NCBI GenBank assembly: GCA_020442185.1
Contig: JAGRKS010000077.1
Location: 1-32,297, forward strand
Length of the DNA: 32,297 nt
Direction: 5' to 3'
DNA from: Hyphomicrobiaceae bacterium
GTDB lineage: Bacteria > Pseudomonadota > Alphaproteobacteria > Rhizobiales > Hyphomicrobiaceae
Each line of letters begins with the position of its first letter. Positions within the stretch are counted from its first letter, which is position 1. The translations under genes were made by a program, and so were the position numbers. The notes under the pieces were generated by a model that saw only the letters and a list, made by a program, of their open reading frames with translations, made no database searches and was not told the origin of the DNA. Of this stretch, positions 1 through 7,684 are shown in pieces.

Positions 1-1689
1 CAGCGCGAGGTGGAGGCCGCCTTCCCCTTCCAGGAGACGCCGGACCAGCTGAGCGCAATCCGCGACGTCAAGGAGGACATGGAGTCCACGGTCCCCATGG
101 ACCGCCTGGTGTGCTGCGACGTCGGCTTCGGCAAGACCGAGGTTGCGCTGCGCGCGGCGTTCGTCGCAGCCCTCAACGGCCTGCAGGTTGCCGTCGTGGT
201 GCCGACGACGCTGCTCGCCCGCCAGCATTACAAGACGTTTTCGGAGCGGTTCCGCGGCTTGCCGGTGAAAGTGGCGCAGGCCTCGCGCCTCGTCGGCACC
301 AAGGAACTGGCGGAGGTGAAGGAGGGCCTGAAGTCGGGCGACATCGACGTCGTCGTCGGCACCCACGCACTCCTCGGCAAGCAGATCCAGTTCGCGCGCC
401 TCGGCCTCCTCATCATCGACGAGGAGCAGCATTTCGGCGTCGTCCACAAAGAACGCCTGAAGCAGATGCGCGAAGATGTGCACGTTCTGACGCTGTCGGC
501 GACGCCCATCCCGCGCACGCTGCAACTCGCACTCTCGGGCGTTCGCGAGTTGTCGCTCATCACGACGCCGCCGGTCGACCGGCTGGCGGTTCGCACCTAC
601 ATCTCGCCGTTCGACCCGGTCATCATCCGCGAGGCGTTGAAGCGCGAGCGGTTCCGTGGCGGCCAGTCGTTCTACGTCGTGCCGCGCATCGCCGACCTCG
701 ACGAGGTGGCGGAATTCCTGGCGGAAGCCGTGCCGGAGTTGAAGGTCGCGCGCGCGCACGGCCAGCTGACGCCGACCGAACTCGAGGACGTTATGACGGC
801 GTTCTACGAAGGCTCCTACGACGTGTTGCTGTCGACAGCGATCGTCGAGAGCGGGCTCGACGTGCCGAACGCCAACACGCTCATCGTGCATCGCGCCGAC
901 ATGTTCGGACTGGCCCAGCTCTACCAGTTGCGCGGCCGTGTCGGACGGTCGAAAACGCGTGCCTACGCCTATTTCACGACGCCGCCCAACCAGGCCCTTT
1001 CGGAGGGCGCGGAAAAGCGACTGAAGGTTCTGCATTCGCTCGATACGCTCGGTGCAGGCTTCAGCCTCGCAAGCCACGATCTCGACATCCGCGGCGCCGG
1101 GAACCTGTTGGGGCAGGAACAGTCGGGACACATCCGCGAGGTCGGCTTCGAACTCTACCAGTCGATGCTCGAGGAAGCGGTTGCGGCCATGAAGGGTGGC
1201 GATCTTGGTGAAGCACACGAGCAATGGACGCCCGAGATCGCACTCGGGACGTCGATCCTCATCCCCGAGACCTATGTCACCGACCTGCAGATCCGCCTCG
1301 GCCTCTATCGCCGTCTGTCAGGTGTCGAGAGCCGTGCCGATATCGACGCCTTTGCAGCCGAATTGGTCGACCGCTTCGGTGCGATGCCGGACGAGGTGGC
1401 GCATCTTCTCGACGTCATGGAGATCAAGGGGCTATGCCGGCAGGCGGGTATCAGCAAGGTCGATGCCGGTCCGAAAGGTGCCGTCATCGCTTTCCGCAAA
1501 AACGCCTTCGCCAACCCCGCGGGGCTCGTCGATCTGATGCAGAAGTCGCGCGGCCTGGTGCGGCTGCAACCCGATCATCGCCTCGTGTTCAAGGCCGACT
1601 GGGACCTGCCCGAGAAGCGCTTGAAGGGTGTGCGCGCGTTCGTCGCGACGCTGGCCGAGATCGCGGCGGCCGGCCGGAAGGCAGCGTGA
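1..1689 (+). CDS. mfd: Transcription-repair coupling factor Mfd, C-terminal part
   Basis: The 5' end is cut off by the window; the frame is open from base 1. The visible 562 codons cover the RecG-like superfamily 2 translocase and the C-terminal TRCF domain. Mfd displaces RNA polymerase stalled at DNA lesions and recruits UvrA. Visible motifs are FPFQETPDQ (the usual entry to the translocase), a Walker A region ending VGFGKTEVA, the DEEQ helicase motif II, the LSATPIPRTL motif III, and STAIVESGLDVPNANT followed by QLRGRVGRS (motifs V and VI). The TRCF domain occupies roughly the last 150 residues. The first glycine of Walker A is replaced by cysteine (codon 115-117); see findings. The gene ends 36 bases before a convergent gene. 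Identification is very secure; only the N-terminus (UvrB-like and RNA polymerase interaction domains) is missing. Confidence 0.97.
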   Translation, partial: QREVEAAFPFQETPDQLSAIRDVKEDMESTVPMDRLVCCDVGFGKTEVALRAAFVAALNGLQVAVVVPTTLLARQHYKTFSERFRGLPVKVAQASRLVGTKELAEVKEGLKSGDIDVVVGTHALLGKQIQFARLGLLIIDEEQHFGVVHKERLKQMREDVHVLTLSATPIPRTLQLALSGVRELSLITTPPVDRLAVRTYISPFDPVIIREALKRERFRGGQSFYVVPRIADLDEVAEFLAEAVPELKVARAHGQLTPTELEDVMTAFYEGSYDVLLSTAIVESGLDVPNANTLIVHRADMFGLAQLYQLRGRVGRSKTRAYAYFTTPPNQALSEGAEKRLKVLHSLDTLGAGFSLASHDLDIRGAGNLLGQEQSGHIREVGFELYQSMLEEAVAAMKGGDLGEAHEQWTPEIALGTSILIPETYVTDLQIRLGLYRRLSGVESRADIDAFAAELVDRFGAMPDEVAHLLDVMEIKGLCRQAGISKVDAGPKGAVIAFRKNAFANPAGLVDLMQKSRGLVRLQPDHRLVFKADWDLPEKRLKGVRAFVATLAEIAAAGRKAA

Positions 1690-1725
1690 AGCAACGGCTG
1701 CGCGCGACAGAAGCGGGTCGTCAAT

Positions 1726-2070
1726 TCAGCCGTGCAGCGCCTTGCTGTCGTCGGGCGCCTGCTCGCGATCGAACATCGAGTAGTCGCGGATGACGCTCGC
1801 GACCCTGAGGCGGTAGTTCTCGAACAAGCGTCCGCGGCCGGCAGCTTGCGCGCGACGGTGATGGGCGAGATGGCGCCAGGCGATCACCGCTTCTTCGTCG
1901 CGGAACACCGACAGCGACAGGATCTTCTTCGGGTTCGTCAGGCTCTGGAAGCGTTCGACCGAGATGAATCCGTCGATATCTTCCAGCATCGGCCGCAGAC
2001 TGACGGCGATGTCGAGATACTCCTCCTTCATGCCCTCGCGCGGCTCGACTTCGAAAATGATTGCAATCAT
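1726..2070 (-). CDS. Antibiotic biosynthesis monooxygenase (ABM) domain protein
   Basis: A 114-residue single-domain protein. The start at 2070 is chosen because GAGGAG lies just upstream; the open frame continues further but without family-like sequence. It begins IAIIFEVEPREGMKEEYLD, followed by a central DGFISVERFQSLTNP segment and LSLSVFRDEEAVIAWR, the beta-alpha-beta pattern of the dimeric ferredoxin-like ABM/EthD superfamily. Members include heme-degrading monooxygenases (IsdG/HmoB type) and quinol monooxygenases, and many have no known substrate. No residues seen here fix the substrate. It lies 141 bases downstream of the acyl-CoA synthetase on the same strand and may be co-transcribed with it. 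It converges on mfd. Family call secure, function open. Confidence 0.85.
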   Translation of the reverse strand: MIAIIFEVEPREGMKEEYLDIAVSLRPMLEDIDGFISVERFQSLTNPKKILSLSVFRDEEAVIAWRHLAHHRRAQAAGRGRLFENYRLRVASVIRDYSMFDREQAPDDSKALHG

Positions 2071-2211
2071 GTCGCTCCTCGTTCGTGCCGGTTGTTGCAG
2101 CGGTCTCGCGCGGTGATCGTCGAATCCCTGTCGCAATCGCCGCACACTCGTTGCTCCTTTCCGAGCGTGATGGCGCATCGGGACGCCACCACGATGGCAA
2201 GCGCCAGAGCA

Positions 2212-3804
2212 CTACCTGAGCGCGCGCCGCATCACCTTGCCGTTGGCGGTTCTTGGCAGATGGTCGACGAAAATGATCTCGCGGGGCTGCTTGTAGGGCG
2301 CGAGGTGGGCGGCTGCGAATGTCGCCAGGGCATCGGCACTCGGCGGGCAGCCGGGATCGCGTGCCACGACATAGGCCGCGATGATCGCGAGGTCGGCGCG
2401 GACGCGATGCTCCGCGCACGCGACTTCCGCGACACCCGGATGACGCGCGAGTACGGCTTCGATTTCCTGCGGCGCCACGCGGTAGCCGAGTGCCTTCATC
2501 ACGTCGTTTGCGCGTCCCTTGTGGGTGACGTAGCCATCCTCGTCCATCGTCGCGAGATCGCCGCCGATAAACCATTCGCCGCGTACTACAGCCGCTTCCT
2601 CTTGAGGCCGCTGCCAGTAGCCGAGCATCAGGCCGGGGTCCGAGCGGTGGACGGCGAGGAGGCCCACTTCACCGGCGGGCAACGGCTTCTCGCCGCCATC
2701 TTCCGGCAGAATGCACACAGCGCGCCCGGGCTGCGGGCGGCCGACGCTGCCGGGTCTGCGAGGGATGCCCGGCGCCGTCGACACGTACGTCGAGATCTCA
2801 CTCATGCCGAGCGCCTCGTGGAGATCGCGCGAGGTTGCCGAGCGCCAGAGTTCGAAAATGTTCTCGGGCGGCGTCTCGCCGGCCATCAGCCCGTGGCGCA
2901 AGTCGCCGAGATTGGCGAGCGCGGCAGCAGGCGCATATTTCAGGATCTGGCGATAGAGCGAGGGAACCGCAGCGAAGAGCGTTGCGCCGGATTGCGATAT
3001 GAGGCGCGGCCAGAGGCTCGCGTCCTTCTCGCCGGTGTAGACGATGGCCGTCGCGCCATTGGCCCACGGGTCGGTCAGCCCCGTGCCGAGCGTGAATGTC
3101 CAGTTGAAGGCGCCGGCATGCAGCATGCGATCGCTGGACGTCATGCCATACCAGCCGGCGTACATCGGACGTCGTCCCCAGGCGGCGCGCTGGGCGTGCA
3201 GTACTCCCTTCGGGTTGGCGGTCGTGCCGGACGTGTAGACCATGTAGGCAGGATCGTCGGCGGCCGTGTCGGCATATCCGGAGCGGGCGGCGGTCGCCAC
3301 GGCACCGTCACGGATCATGCGGGCGATATCCTCGGCGCGGATCACATCGAGCGATCGCGCGTCGCTCCCACGTGCAGCATCGCCCGTTCCGGGATGGGGA
3401 AGATTGTCGGACAGCGCCACCGCGCGTGCGCCACTATCGGTGACGAGGAACGCGGCCTCGCGTTCGGTCAGATGCGTCGATGTTGCAAGCGGCACGAGAC
3501 CGGCTGCGATGGCGCCGAAGAATGTCAACGCATAGGCGCTGGTGTTCTCGAGGCGGATGAGAATGCGGTCGCCGGGCGCGAGGTCGCGGGCCCGCAGTCC
3601 TGCCGAAATGGCAAGGACGGCGCGTTCGATCTCGCCGAAGGTCCAGCGCTCGGCAGGCACGGAGGCCCCGGGCTGATCGAGGACCTCGAGCGCCAGTGCG
3701 CCGGGCTTGGCCGCGGCGGCGCGGCCGATCGTGTAGGCCGCCATGTTGAAGCGAGCAGGTGGCAGCGCGGCGGAATATTGCGGCGAGGGACGTTCGGCGG
3801 TCAT
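2212..3804 (-). CDS. AMP-dependent acyl-CoA synthetase (benzoate-CoA ligase-like)
   Basis: A 530-residue ANL-superfamily enzyme that should activate a carboxylic acid as an acyl-adenylate and transfer it to coenzyme A. The ATP-binding loop YTSGTTANPKG is at about 190-200. Further motifs are GMSEIS (A5 region), GEWFIGGDLATMDEDGY with the ribose-binding Asp (A7), KGRANDVMKALGYRVAPQEIE (hinge and A8), and the catalytic lysine at about 523 in RTANGKVMRR. The order and spacing are complete, so it is likely active. The start at 3804 (MTAERPSPQ) is preferred because the 35 residues available upstream look non-coding, although no good ribosome binding site is visible. The architecture resembles the benzoate and medium-chain acyl-CoA ligase branch; the substrate cannot be read from the sequence. 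Neighbours are an ABM-domain protein downstream and a peptide-binding protein upstream, which do not define a pathway. Confidence 0.88.
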   Translation of the reverse strand: MTAERPSPQYSAALPPARFNMAAYTIGRAAAAKPGALALEVLDQPGASVPAERWTFGEIERAVLAISAGLRARDLAPGDRILIRLENTSAYALTFFGAIAAGLVPLATSTHLTEREAAFLVTDSGARAVALSDNLPHPGTGDAARGSDARSLDVIRAEDIARMIRDGAVATAARSGYADTAADDPAYMVYTSGTTANPKGVLHAQRAAWGRRPMYAGWYGMTSSDRMLHAGAFNWTFTLGTGLTDPWANGATAIVYTGEKDASLWPRLISQSGATLFAAVPSLYRQILKYAPAAALANLGDLRHGLMAGETPPENIFELWRSATSRDLHEALGMSEISTYVSTAPGIPRRPGSVGRPQPGRAVCILPEDGGEKPLPAGEVGLLAVHRSDPGLMLGYWQRPQEEAAVVRGEWFIGGDLATMDEDGYVTHKGRANDVMKALGYRVAPQEIEAVLARHPGVAEVACAEHRVRADLAIIAAYVVARDPGCPPSADALATFAAAHLAPYKQPREIIFVDHLPRTANGKVMRRALR

Positions 3805-3923
3805 GGCGGTCGGGTATCCGTAGACGTCGGGATCGCTTCGGGTGCGGCGATTGATCGGGGTGCGGCTGCGGTCTGCGGCATCTGGCGGTTCGGTTGCAGT
3901 CTGCCGCACCTCGCGGTGCGCGG

Positions 3924-5921
3924 CTAACGCGCTCGATTATGCCACCACGTATCGATGCTGTAACCGAACAACGGCGTGCGCTCCGGCGGCGAGATCCGGC
4001 GCCAGTACGCGACCCACTGCTTCGGCAGGTGGAACAGCGGAATGACGTAGTCGCCGGACACCAGCACGCGATCGAGCGCGCGTGTCGCCGAAACGAATGT
4101 CGCGCGATCCTTGGCGGCCAGCATGGCGGCGATCATCGCGTCGGCTGCGGGATTGGCGACGCCAGCCCAGTTATACGTTCCATCGGTCGCTGCCATGCGC
4201 GAATCCCAGCGGAAGATCTGCTCGTTTCCGGGCGAAAGCGATGAAGGCCACGTCGCCTGGATCATATCGAAATCGTAGGTCGTCACGCGCGATTGGTACT
4301 GGGCGCTATCGACGACACGAATGCGCGCCGCGATGCCGAGCCGCGACAGGGTCGCGACGAAGCCCCCGAGCAGCCGCTCCTGTGCCGTCGACGTCGCAAG
4401 GAATTCGAACGCGAGGGGCCGCCGCGTCGCAGAGTGAACGAGGGTGCGCCCGTCGAGCGTATAGCCGGCCTTTTTCAGCATGTCGAAGGCGCGGCGCAGG
4501 TTGCCGCGATCTTGACCGCTGCCGTCGGATGTCGGGAACGCATGTCGACCCTCGAGCACGTCGGGTCGGACGCTGCCGGCGAATGGTTCGAGTAGCGCGT
4601 GCTCGGTCGCGTCGGCAGTGCGGCCGTGGGCCGATAGCGACGAGCGTTCGAAGTAGCTCTCGGTGCGCTTGTAGAGGCCGTGGTAGAGATTGCGGTTCAA
4701 CCACTCGAAATCGAAGAGTTCGATCAGCGCGCGGCGAACGGCCGGATCGGCGAACACATCGCGGCGGGTGTTGAAGACGAGCGCCGCCATGCCGGCGGGC
4801 AGCCCGATGTCGAGTTCCGTCTTGACGATGCGGCCTTCGGCGACGGCCGGGATATCGTAGCCATCGGCCCAGCGCGCGGGGTCTTCCTCGTTCCAGACGT
4901 CGATGGCGCCGGTCTTGAAGGCTTCGAACATCGCGGCGACGTCACGATAGTACTCGAAGCGAACCTCGTCGAAATTGAACCGGCCACGGTTGACCGGGAG
5001 ATCGGCGCCCCAGTAGTCGCGATTGCGCTCGTAGACGATGGCGCGCCCGGCGTCGACGCGCGCCACCCGGTAGGGCCCCGATCCGATCAGCGGCGTCAGC
5101 GTCGTCTGGTCGTAGGTCGCGGCGTCGATCGCGTGCTGCGGCAGCACCGGCATGAGGCCGAGGATGAGCGGCATCTCGCGATCGCCACTTGCGTCGAACA
5201 CGAAGCGGACTGCGTGATCGGAAATGCGATCGGCCGACGTAACCTTGGCATAGTAGGCGCGATGGTTCGGGCGCCCCTTGTCGCGCAGCAAGCGCCACGA
5301 GAAAATCACGTCGTCGGCGGTGATCGGGTGGCCGTCGGAAAATTTCGCGCGCGGGTCGATGTTGAATGTGATTTCGCGGCGGTCCTCCGGCATCTCGACC
5401 GATTGGGCGATCAGGCCATAAAGCGAGAAGGGTTCGTCGAGACTTCGCGCCAGAAGCGTCTCGAACACGTATTCGCGCATGCCGGCGACGGCGTTGCCCT
5501 TGACGATCAGCGGATTGAGGTTGTCGAAACTACCGGCGACGCCGATCCGCACCTGCCCGCCCTTGGGCGCGTCGGGGTTGACGTACTTGAAATGCTCAAA
5601 GCCTGGGGCTTCGGCCGGCTCGCCGTGCATGGCAAGTCCGTGAAGAGGATTTCCGCCAGGCTTGCCGCCGACGACTGCACCCGAAGGAGCCTCGGCCGTC
5701 GCTGCGGCCGGTGCTGTCAGAGCCGTGTCGGCCGCAACGGCCTTCGACCATGGCGCCGCGGCGAGGAGCAAGCCGAGGACCACCACAACCCCGAGAGATT
5801 GATGTGCGCGAGCGAGGCCGCCAGTGCGTCGGCGGGCTTGCCAGCGGCGCCAGGAGATGCCATGCAGCGGCAACTTGCCGCGCTGCGGGAAGGGGATTGC
5901 CATTGGCTCATTCTGGATCAT
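3924..5921 (-). CDS. YejA-like periplasmic oligopeptide-binding protein
   Basis: About 665 residues, of the extracellular solute-binding protein family 5 (SBP_bac_5). A hydrophobic signal segment (LGVVVVLGLLLAAAPW, then AVAADT) follows an arginine-rich N-terminus. The mature part opens LHGLAMHGEPAEAPGFEHF and VNPDAPKGGQVRIG, the hallmark entry of the YejA/microcin C uptake type. Later family segments include ANVPL-type helices replaced by VFETLLARSLDEPF, KFSDGHPITADDVIFSW and IGSGPYRV. The start at 5921 (MIQNEP) has GGAG 11 bases upstream; 5903 (MAIPFP) is the alternative. Its role would be to deliver peptides to an inner-membrane ABC transporter. No permease or ATPase genes (yejB, yejE, yejF) are in the window, so it is a solitary binding protein here. 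A short GCACC/GGTGC hairpin (3906-3919) follows the stop but has no T-run. Confidence 0.88.
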   Translation of the reverse strand: MIQNEPMAIPFPQRGKLPLHGISWRRWQARRRTGGLARAHQSLGVVVVLGLLLAAAPWSKAVAADTALTAPAAATAEAPSGAVVGGKPGGNPLHGLAMHGEPAEAPGFEHFKYVNPDAPKGGQVRIGVAGSFDNLNPLIVKGNAVAGMREYVFETLLARSLDEPFSLYGLIAQSVEMPEDRREITFNIDPRAKFSDGHPITADDVIFSWRLLRDKGRPNHRAYYAKVTSADRISDHAVRFVFDASGDREMPLILGLMPVLPQHAIDAATYDQTTLTPLIGSGPYRVARVDAGRAIVYERNRDYWGADLPVNRGRFNFDEVRFEYYRDVAAMFEAFKTGAIDVWNEEDPARWADGYDIPAVAEGRIVKTELDIGLPAGMAALVFNTRRDVFADPAVRRALIELFDFEWLNRNLYHGLYKRTESYFERSSLSAHGRTADATEHALLEPFAGSVRPDVLEGRHAFPTSDGSGQDRGNLRRAFDMLKKAGYTLDGRTLVHSATRRPLAFEFLATSTAQERLLGGFVATLSRLGIAARIRVVDSAQYQSRVTTYDFDMIQATWPSSLSPGNEQIFRWDSRMAATDGTYNWAGVANPAADAMIAAMLAAKDRATFVSATRALDRVLVSGDYVIPLFHLPKQWVAYWRRISPPERTPLFGYSIDTWWHNRAR

Positions 5922-6262
5922 GCAACAATGGGCTCCGTGCGCCGCGGGGACGGGCCAGCCGACCGCCGATCGGGCTGACCGGAAACGCTGGGCGAACGCG
6001 TCATCCGTGGCGTCGATGCCACGAGGATATGGCATCGGTGTGAGTATCCAGCCAAGTCCGGAAATTTGGCCACGGGATTGCCTTATTCGGGGCCTTACTG
6101 CCCGGCCAGTGGTAAGGCGAGCGTGGCTTGGCGCCGTGTCCGGGGAGTAGGCGCGCGGCTGGTCCCGGTCGAAAGTCTGCTTGATGGTCCGGCGCGCTAA
6201 TGGCGCTGTCGCAGAGGGGTCGGGCTGGCGCACCAGCTCACTAGCAAGAGGTCTGAATTTTG
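5922..6262. other. Divergent intergenic region with overlapping inverted repeats
   Basis: A 341-base gap between the divergent YejA-like and IalB-family genes; it must hold both promoters. No convincing -35/-10 pair was found. It contains three inverted repeats: CGTGGC/GCCACG (6006-6011 and 6018-6023), GATGCC/GGCATC (6015-6020 and 6031-6036), and GCCTTAC/GTAAGGC (6092-6098 and 6112-6118). The first two share bases and exclude each other. No gene is supported here. Confidence 0.5.
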
Positions 6263-7105
6263 ATGTCAAATCGTGGTCCTGGTTCAATTGGCTCGCGGAT
6301 GAGCGGGCACGCATTGGTGTTGGTTTCCTCGGTGCTCGCGCTGGCCGCTGCCGGCCTGGTGAGCCCCGCGTCCGCCCAGAAGTCTGGCGAGCCGGCGAAA
6401 AAGGAAGCCAAGAAGGGTGGCGAGGCCGGCAAGAAGCAGAGTGCCTGGGTCAAACTTTGCGAGAAGGCAGCCTTTGCCAAGAAGGGCGCTGACGGCAAGG
6501 AAGCGAAAGACGAGAAGCAGATCTGCCTGACGCATCATGAGCGCCTCGATGGCAACACGGGCATGGTGCTGGTTTCCGCCGCGATCCGCGAAGTCGAGGG
6601 CCAGGACAAGAAGAGCCTGATGATCATGGTGCCGCTCGGCATGGCGATCCCGGCTGGTGTTCGCGCCGCGGTCTATTCGACCGAGCAGTGGGAAAAGGCT
6701 TCGAAGAACGAAAAGATCGACGAGTCGAGCCTGAAGCCGGTCGAGCTGAAGTATTCGCTGTGTCACCCTGCAGGTTGCACCGCTGAAGTCGAAGCTGACG
6801 GCGCCTTCATCGATTCGCTGAAGAAGGGCGGCGGCATCATGATCCTCGCGCTCAATGCTGGTGCGCAGCCGATCGGGTTTCCAGTGCCGCTCTCGGGCTT
6901 CACGGCAGCCTTTGACGGACCGCCCGTCGACAACACCGAATACGCCAAGGCGCGCGGTGAGTTGATGCAGGCGATCCGCAAGCGTCAGCAGGAGACGGCC
7001 GAGAAGATGCGCGCCGAGCAGATCGCCAAGAAGGAAGCACTTCAGCTTCTCGATCCGCCTCCGGGCGCCAAGACTGAAAAAGTCGAGGAAAAGAAGAAAA
7101 AGTAA
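6263..7105 (+). CDS. Secreted invasion-associated locus B (IalB) family protein
   Basis: A 280-residue exported protein. A signal peptide is visible (GHALVLVSSVLALAAAGLVSP, then ASAQ). The IalB domain follows from WVKLCEKAAF: QICLTHHERLD, a hydrophobic LMIMVPLGMAIPAGVR core, the paired cysteines in LCHPAGC, and GFPVPLSGFTAAFDG at the end. IalB was named in Bartonella, where it is linked to erythrocyte invasion, but the family is widespread in non-pathogenic Hyphomicrobiales and its biochemical role is not settled. The C-terminus is a charged Lys/Glu/Gln-rich tail (about 235-280) ending KVEEKKKK, probably a disordered or coiled segment. The ATG at 6263 follows a TTG codon and has AGAGG 11 bases upstream; an inner ATG at 6299 would give a tighter signal peptide. 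A strong terminator follows at 7149-7181, so it is probably monocistronic. Confidence 0.9.
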   Translation: MSNRGPGSIGSRMSGHALVLVSSVLALAAAGLVSPASAQKSGEPAKKEAKKGGEAGKKQSAWVKLCEKAAFAKKGADGKEAKDEKQICLTHHERLDGNTGMVLVSAAIREVEGQDKKSLMIMVPLGMAIPAGVRAAVYSTEQWEKASKNEKIDESSLKPVELKYSLCHPAGCTAEVEADGAFIDSLKKGGGIMILALNAGAQPIGFPVPLSGFTAAFDGPPVDNTEYAKARGELMQAIRKRQQETAEKMRAEQIAKKEALQLLDPPPGAKTEKVEEKKKK

Positions 7106-7145
7106 GTCCTATCGCGGTAGAGTTCATCTCGCCGTCCGTGCAACG

Positions 7146-7182
7146 AAAGCCGCTCGGTGCGTCTCGCCCCGGGCGGCTTTTG
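7146..7182 (+). terminator. Rho-independent terminator of the IalB-family gene
   Basis: The stem GCCGCTCGG (7149-7157) pairs with CCGGGCGGC (7169-7177), including one T-G wobble, and TTTT follows at 7178-7181. It begins 44 bases after the ialB stop. Confidence 0.8.
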
Positions 7183-7210
7183 CTCATGGTCTCTAATGCG
7201 TGGATTGTTT

Positions 7211-7325
7211 CGCTCACGGCTGATCCTCGCTCCGCTCGGGCCTCCGCGGGGGCGGCGCTTGCGGGTTGTTCTCGCTCACGGCTGATCCTCGCTCTGCTCG
7301 GGCCTCCGCGGGGGCGGCGCTCGCG
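7211..7325. repeat. Tandem 62-base repeat, two near-identical copies (element A)
   Basis: Two direct copies of a 53-base core lie at 7211-7263 and 7273-7325, 62 bases apart, differing at two positions by my reading. Each starts CGCTCACGGCTGATCC and contains the self-complementary GCCTCC/GGGGGC segment. A third, shortened copy starts at 7407 and lacks about 28 bases. No reading frame is conserved, since the period is not a multiple of three. It lies in the intergenic space between convergent ialB and hspQ. Confidence 0.85.
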
Positions 7326-7504
7326 CCGGGCCGCAGTTACGGCCTGAGCGCCTGCGGCGCTGGAGTGCGGACATTCGCTGGCGGCCGCTGTATGGCTGGA
7401 TCCTTTCGCTCACGGCTGATCCGCGCTTGCGCCGGGCGCCCTTGGCGCCTGAGCGGCTTCGCCGCTGGAGTGCCGGTATCGCGAACGCCTGCTGTGTGGC
7501 TGGA
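7325..7504. repeat. Diverged two-hairpin repeat, two copies (element B)
   Basis: Copies at about 7325-7400 and 7431-7504 share the layout: hairpin 1, CTGAG, hairpin 2, TGGAGTGC, a variable part, and GTGTGGCTGGA-like endings. Hairpin 1 is GGCCG/CGGCC (7329-7333, 7340-7344) in the first copy and GGCGCC/GGCGCC (7435-7440, 7444-7449) in the second. Hairpin 2 is AGCGCC-TGC-GGCGCT (7347-7361) in the first and AGCGGC-TTC-GCCGCT (7452-7466) in the second. The sequences differ but both stems are kept. Confidence 0.75.
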
Positions 7505-7540
7505 GTGCCGGAAACACTAAGGACAGCTGCATGACCAGCG

Positions 7541-7642
7541 CCATCCGGCCGGCTCCCCGGAGGGGAGTCGGATGGCGCCAGCAAAAAGAGCTCATCCGGC
7601 CGGCTCCCCGAAGGGGAGTCGGATGGCGCAAGCAAGAAGAGC
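7541..7642. repeat. REP-like palindrome, two tandem copies with 51-base period (element C)
   Basis: Copies at 7542-7591 and 7593-7642 are nearly identical. Each folds as CATCCG, a five-base bulge, CTCCCC, a three-base loop (GGA or GAA), GGGGAG, one T, CGGATG. In the first copy the outer stem extends to GCCATCCG/CGGATGGC. This resembles repetitive extragenic palindromes. The copies lie 43 bases past the hspQ stop. Confidence 0.85.
7583..7626 (-). terminator. Probable Rho-independent terminator of hspQ
   Basis: Read on the minus strand, the downstream palindrome copy (hairpin 7593-7626) is followed by AGCTC and then five T residues (complement of 7583-7587). This is a plausible terminator for hspQ, whose stop codon is at 7685-7687. 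The first palindrome copy beyond it would act as a second stem. Confidence 0.5.
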
Positions 7643-7684
7643 AGTATTGGCAGGTTCGCGCCGTCGCACCCACGTATCAGCTCG

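Noticed and set aside
1732..3927. 731-codon plus-strand frame
   Set aside because: It is antisense to the ABM and acyl-CoA synthetase genes, whose family motifs are complete. Long shadow frames are common in G+C-rich DNA.
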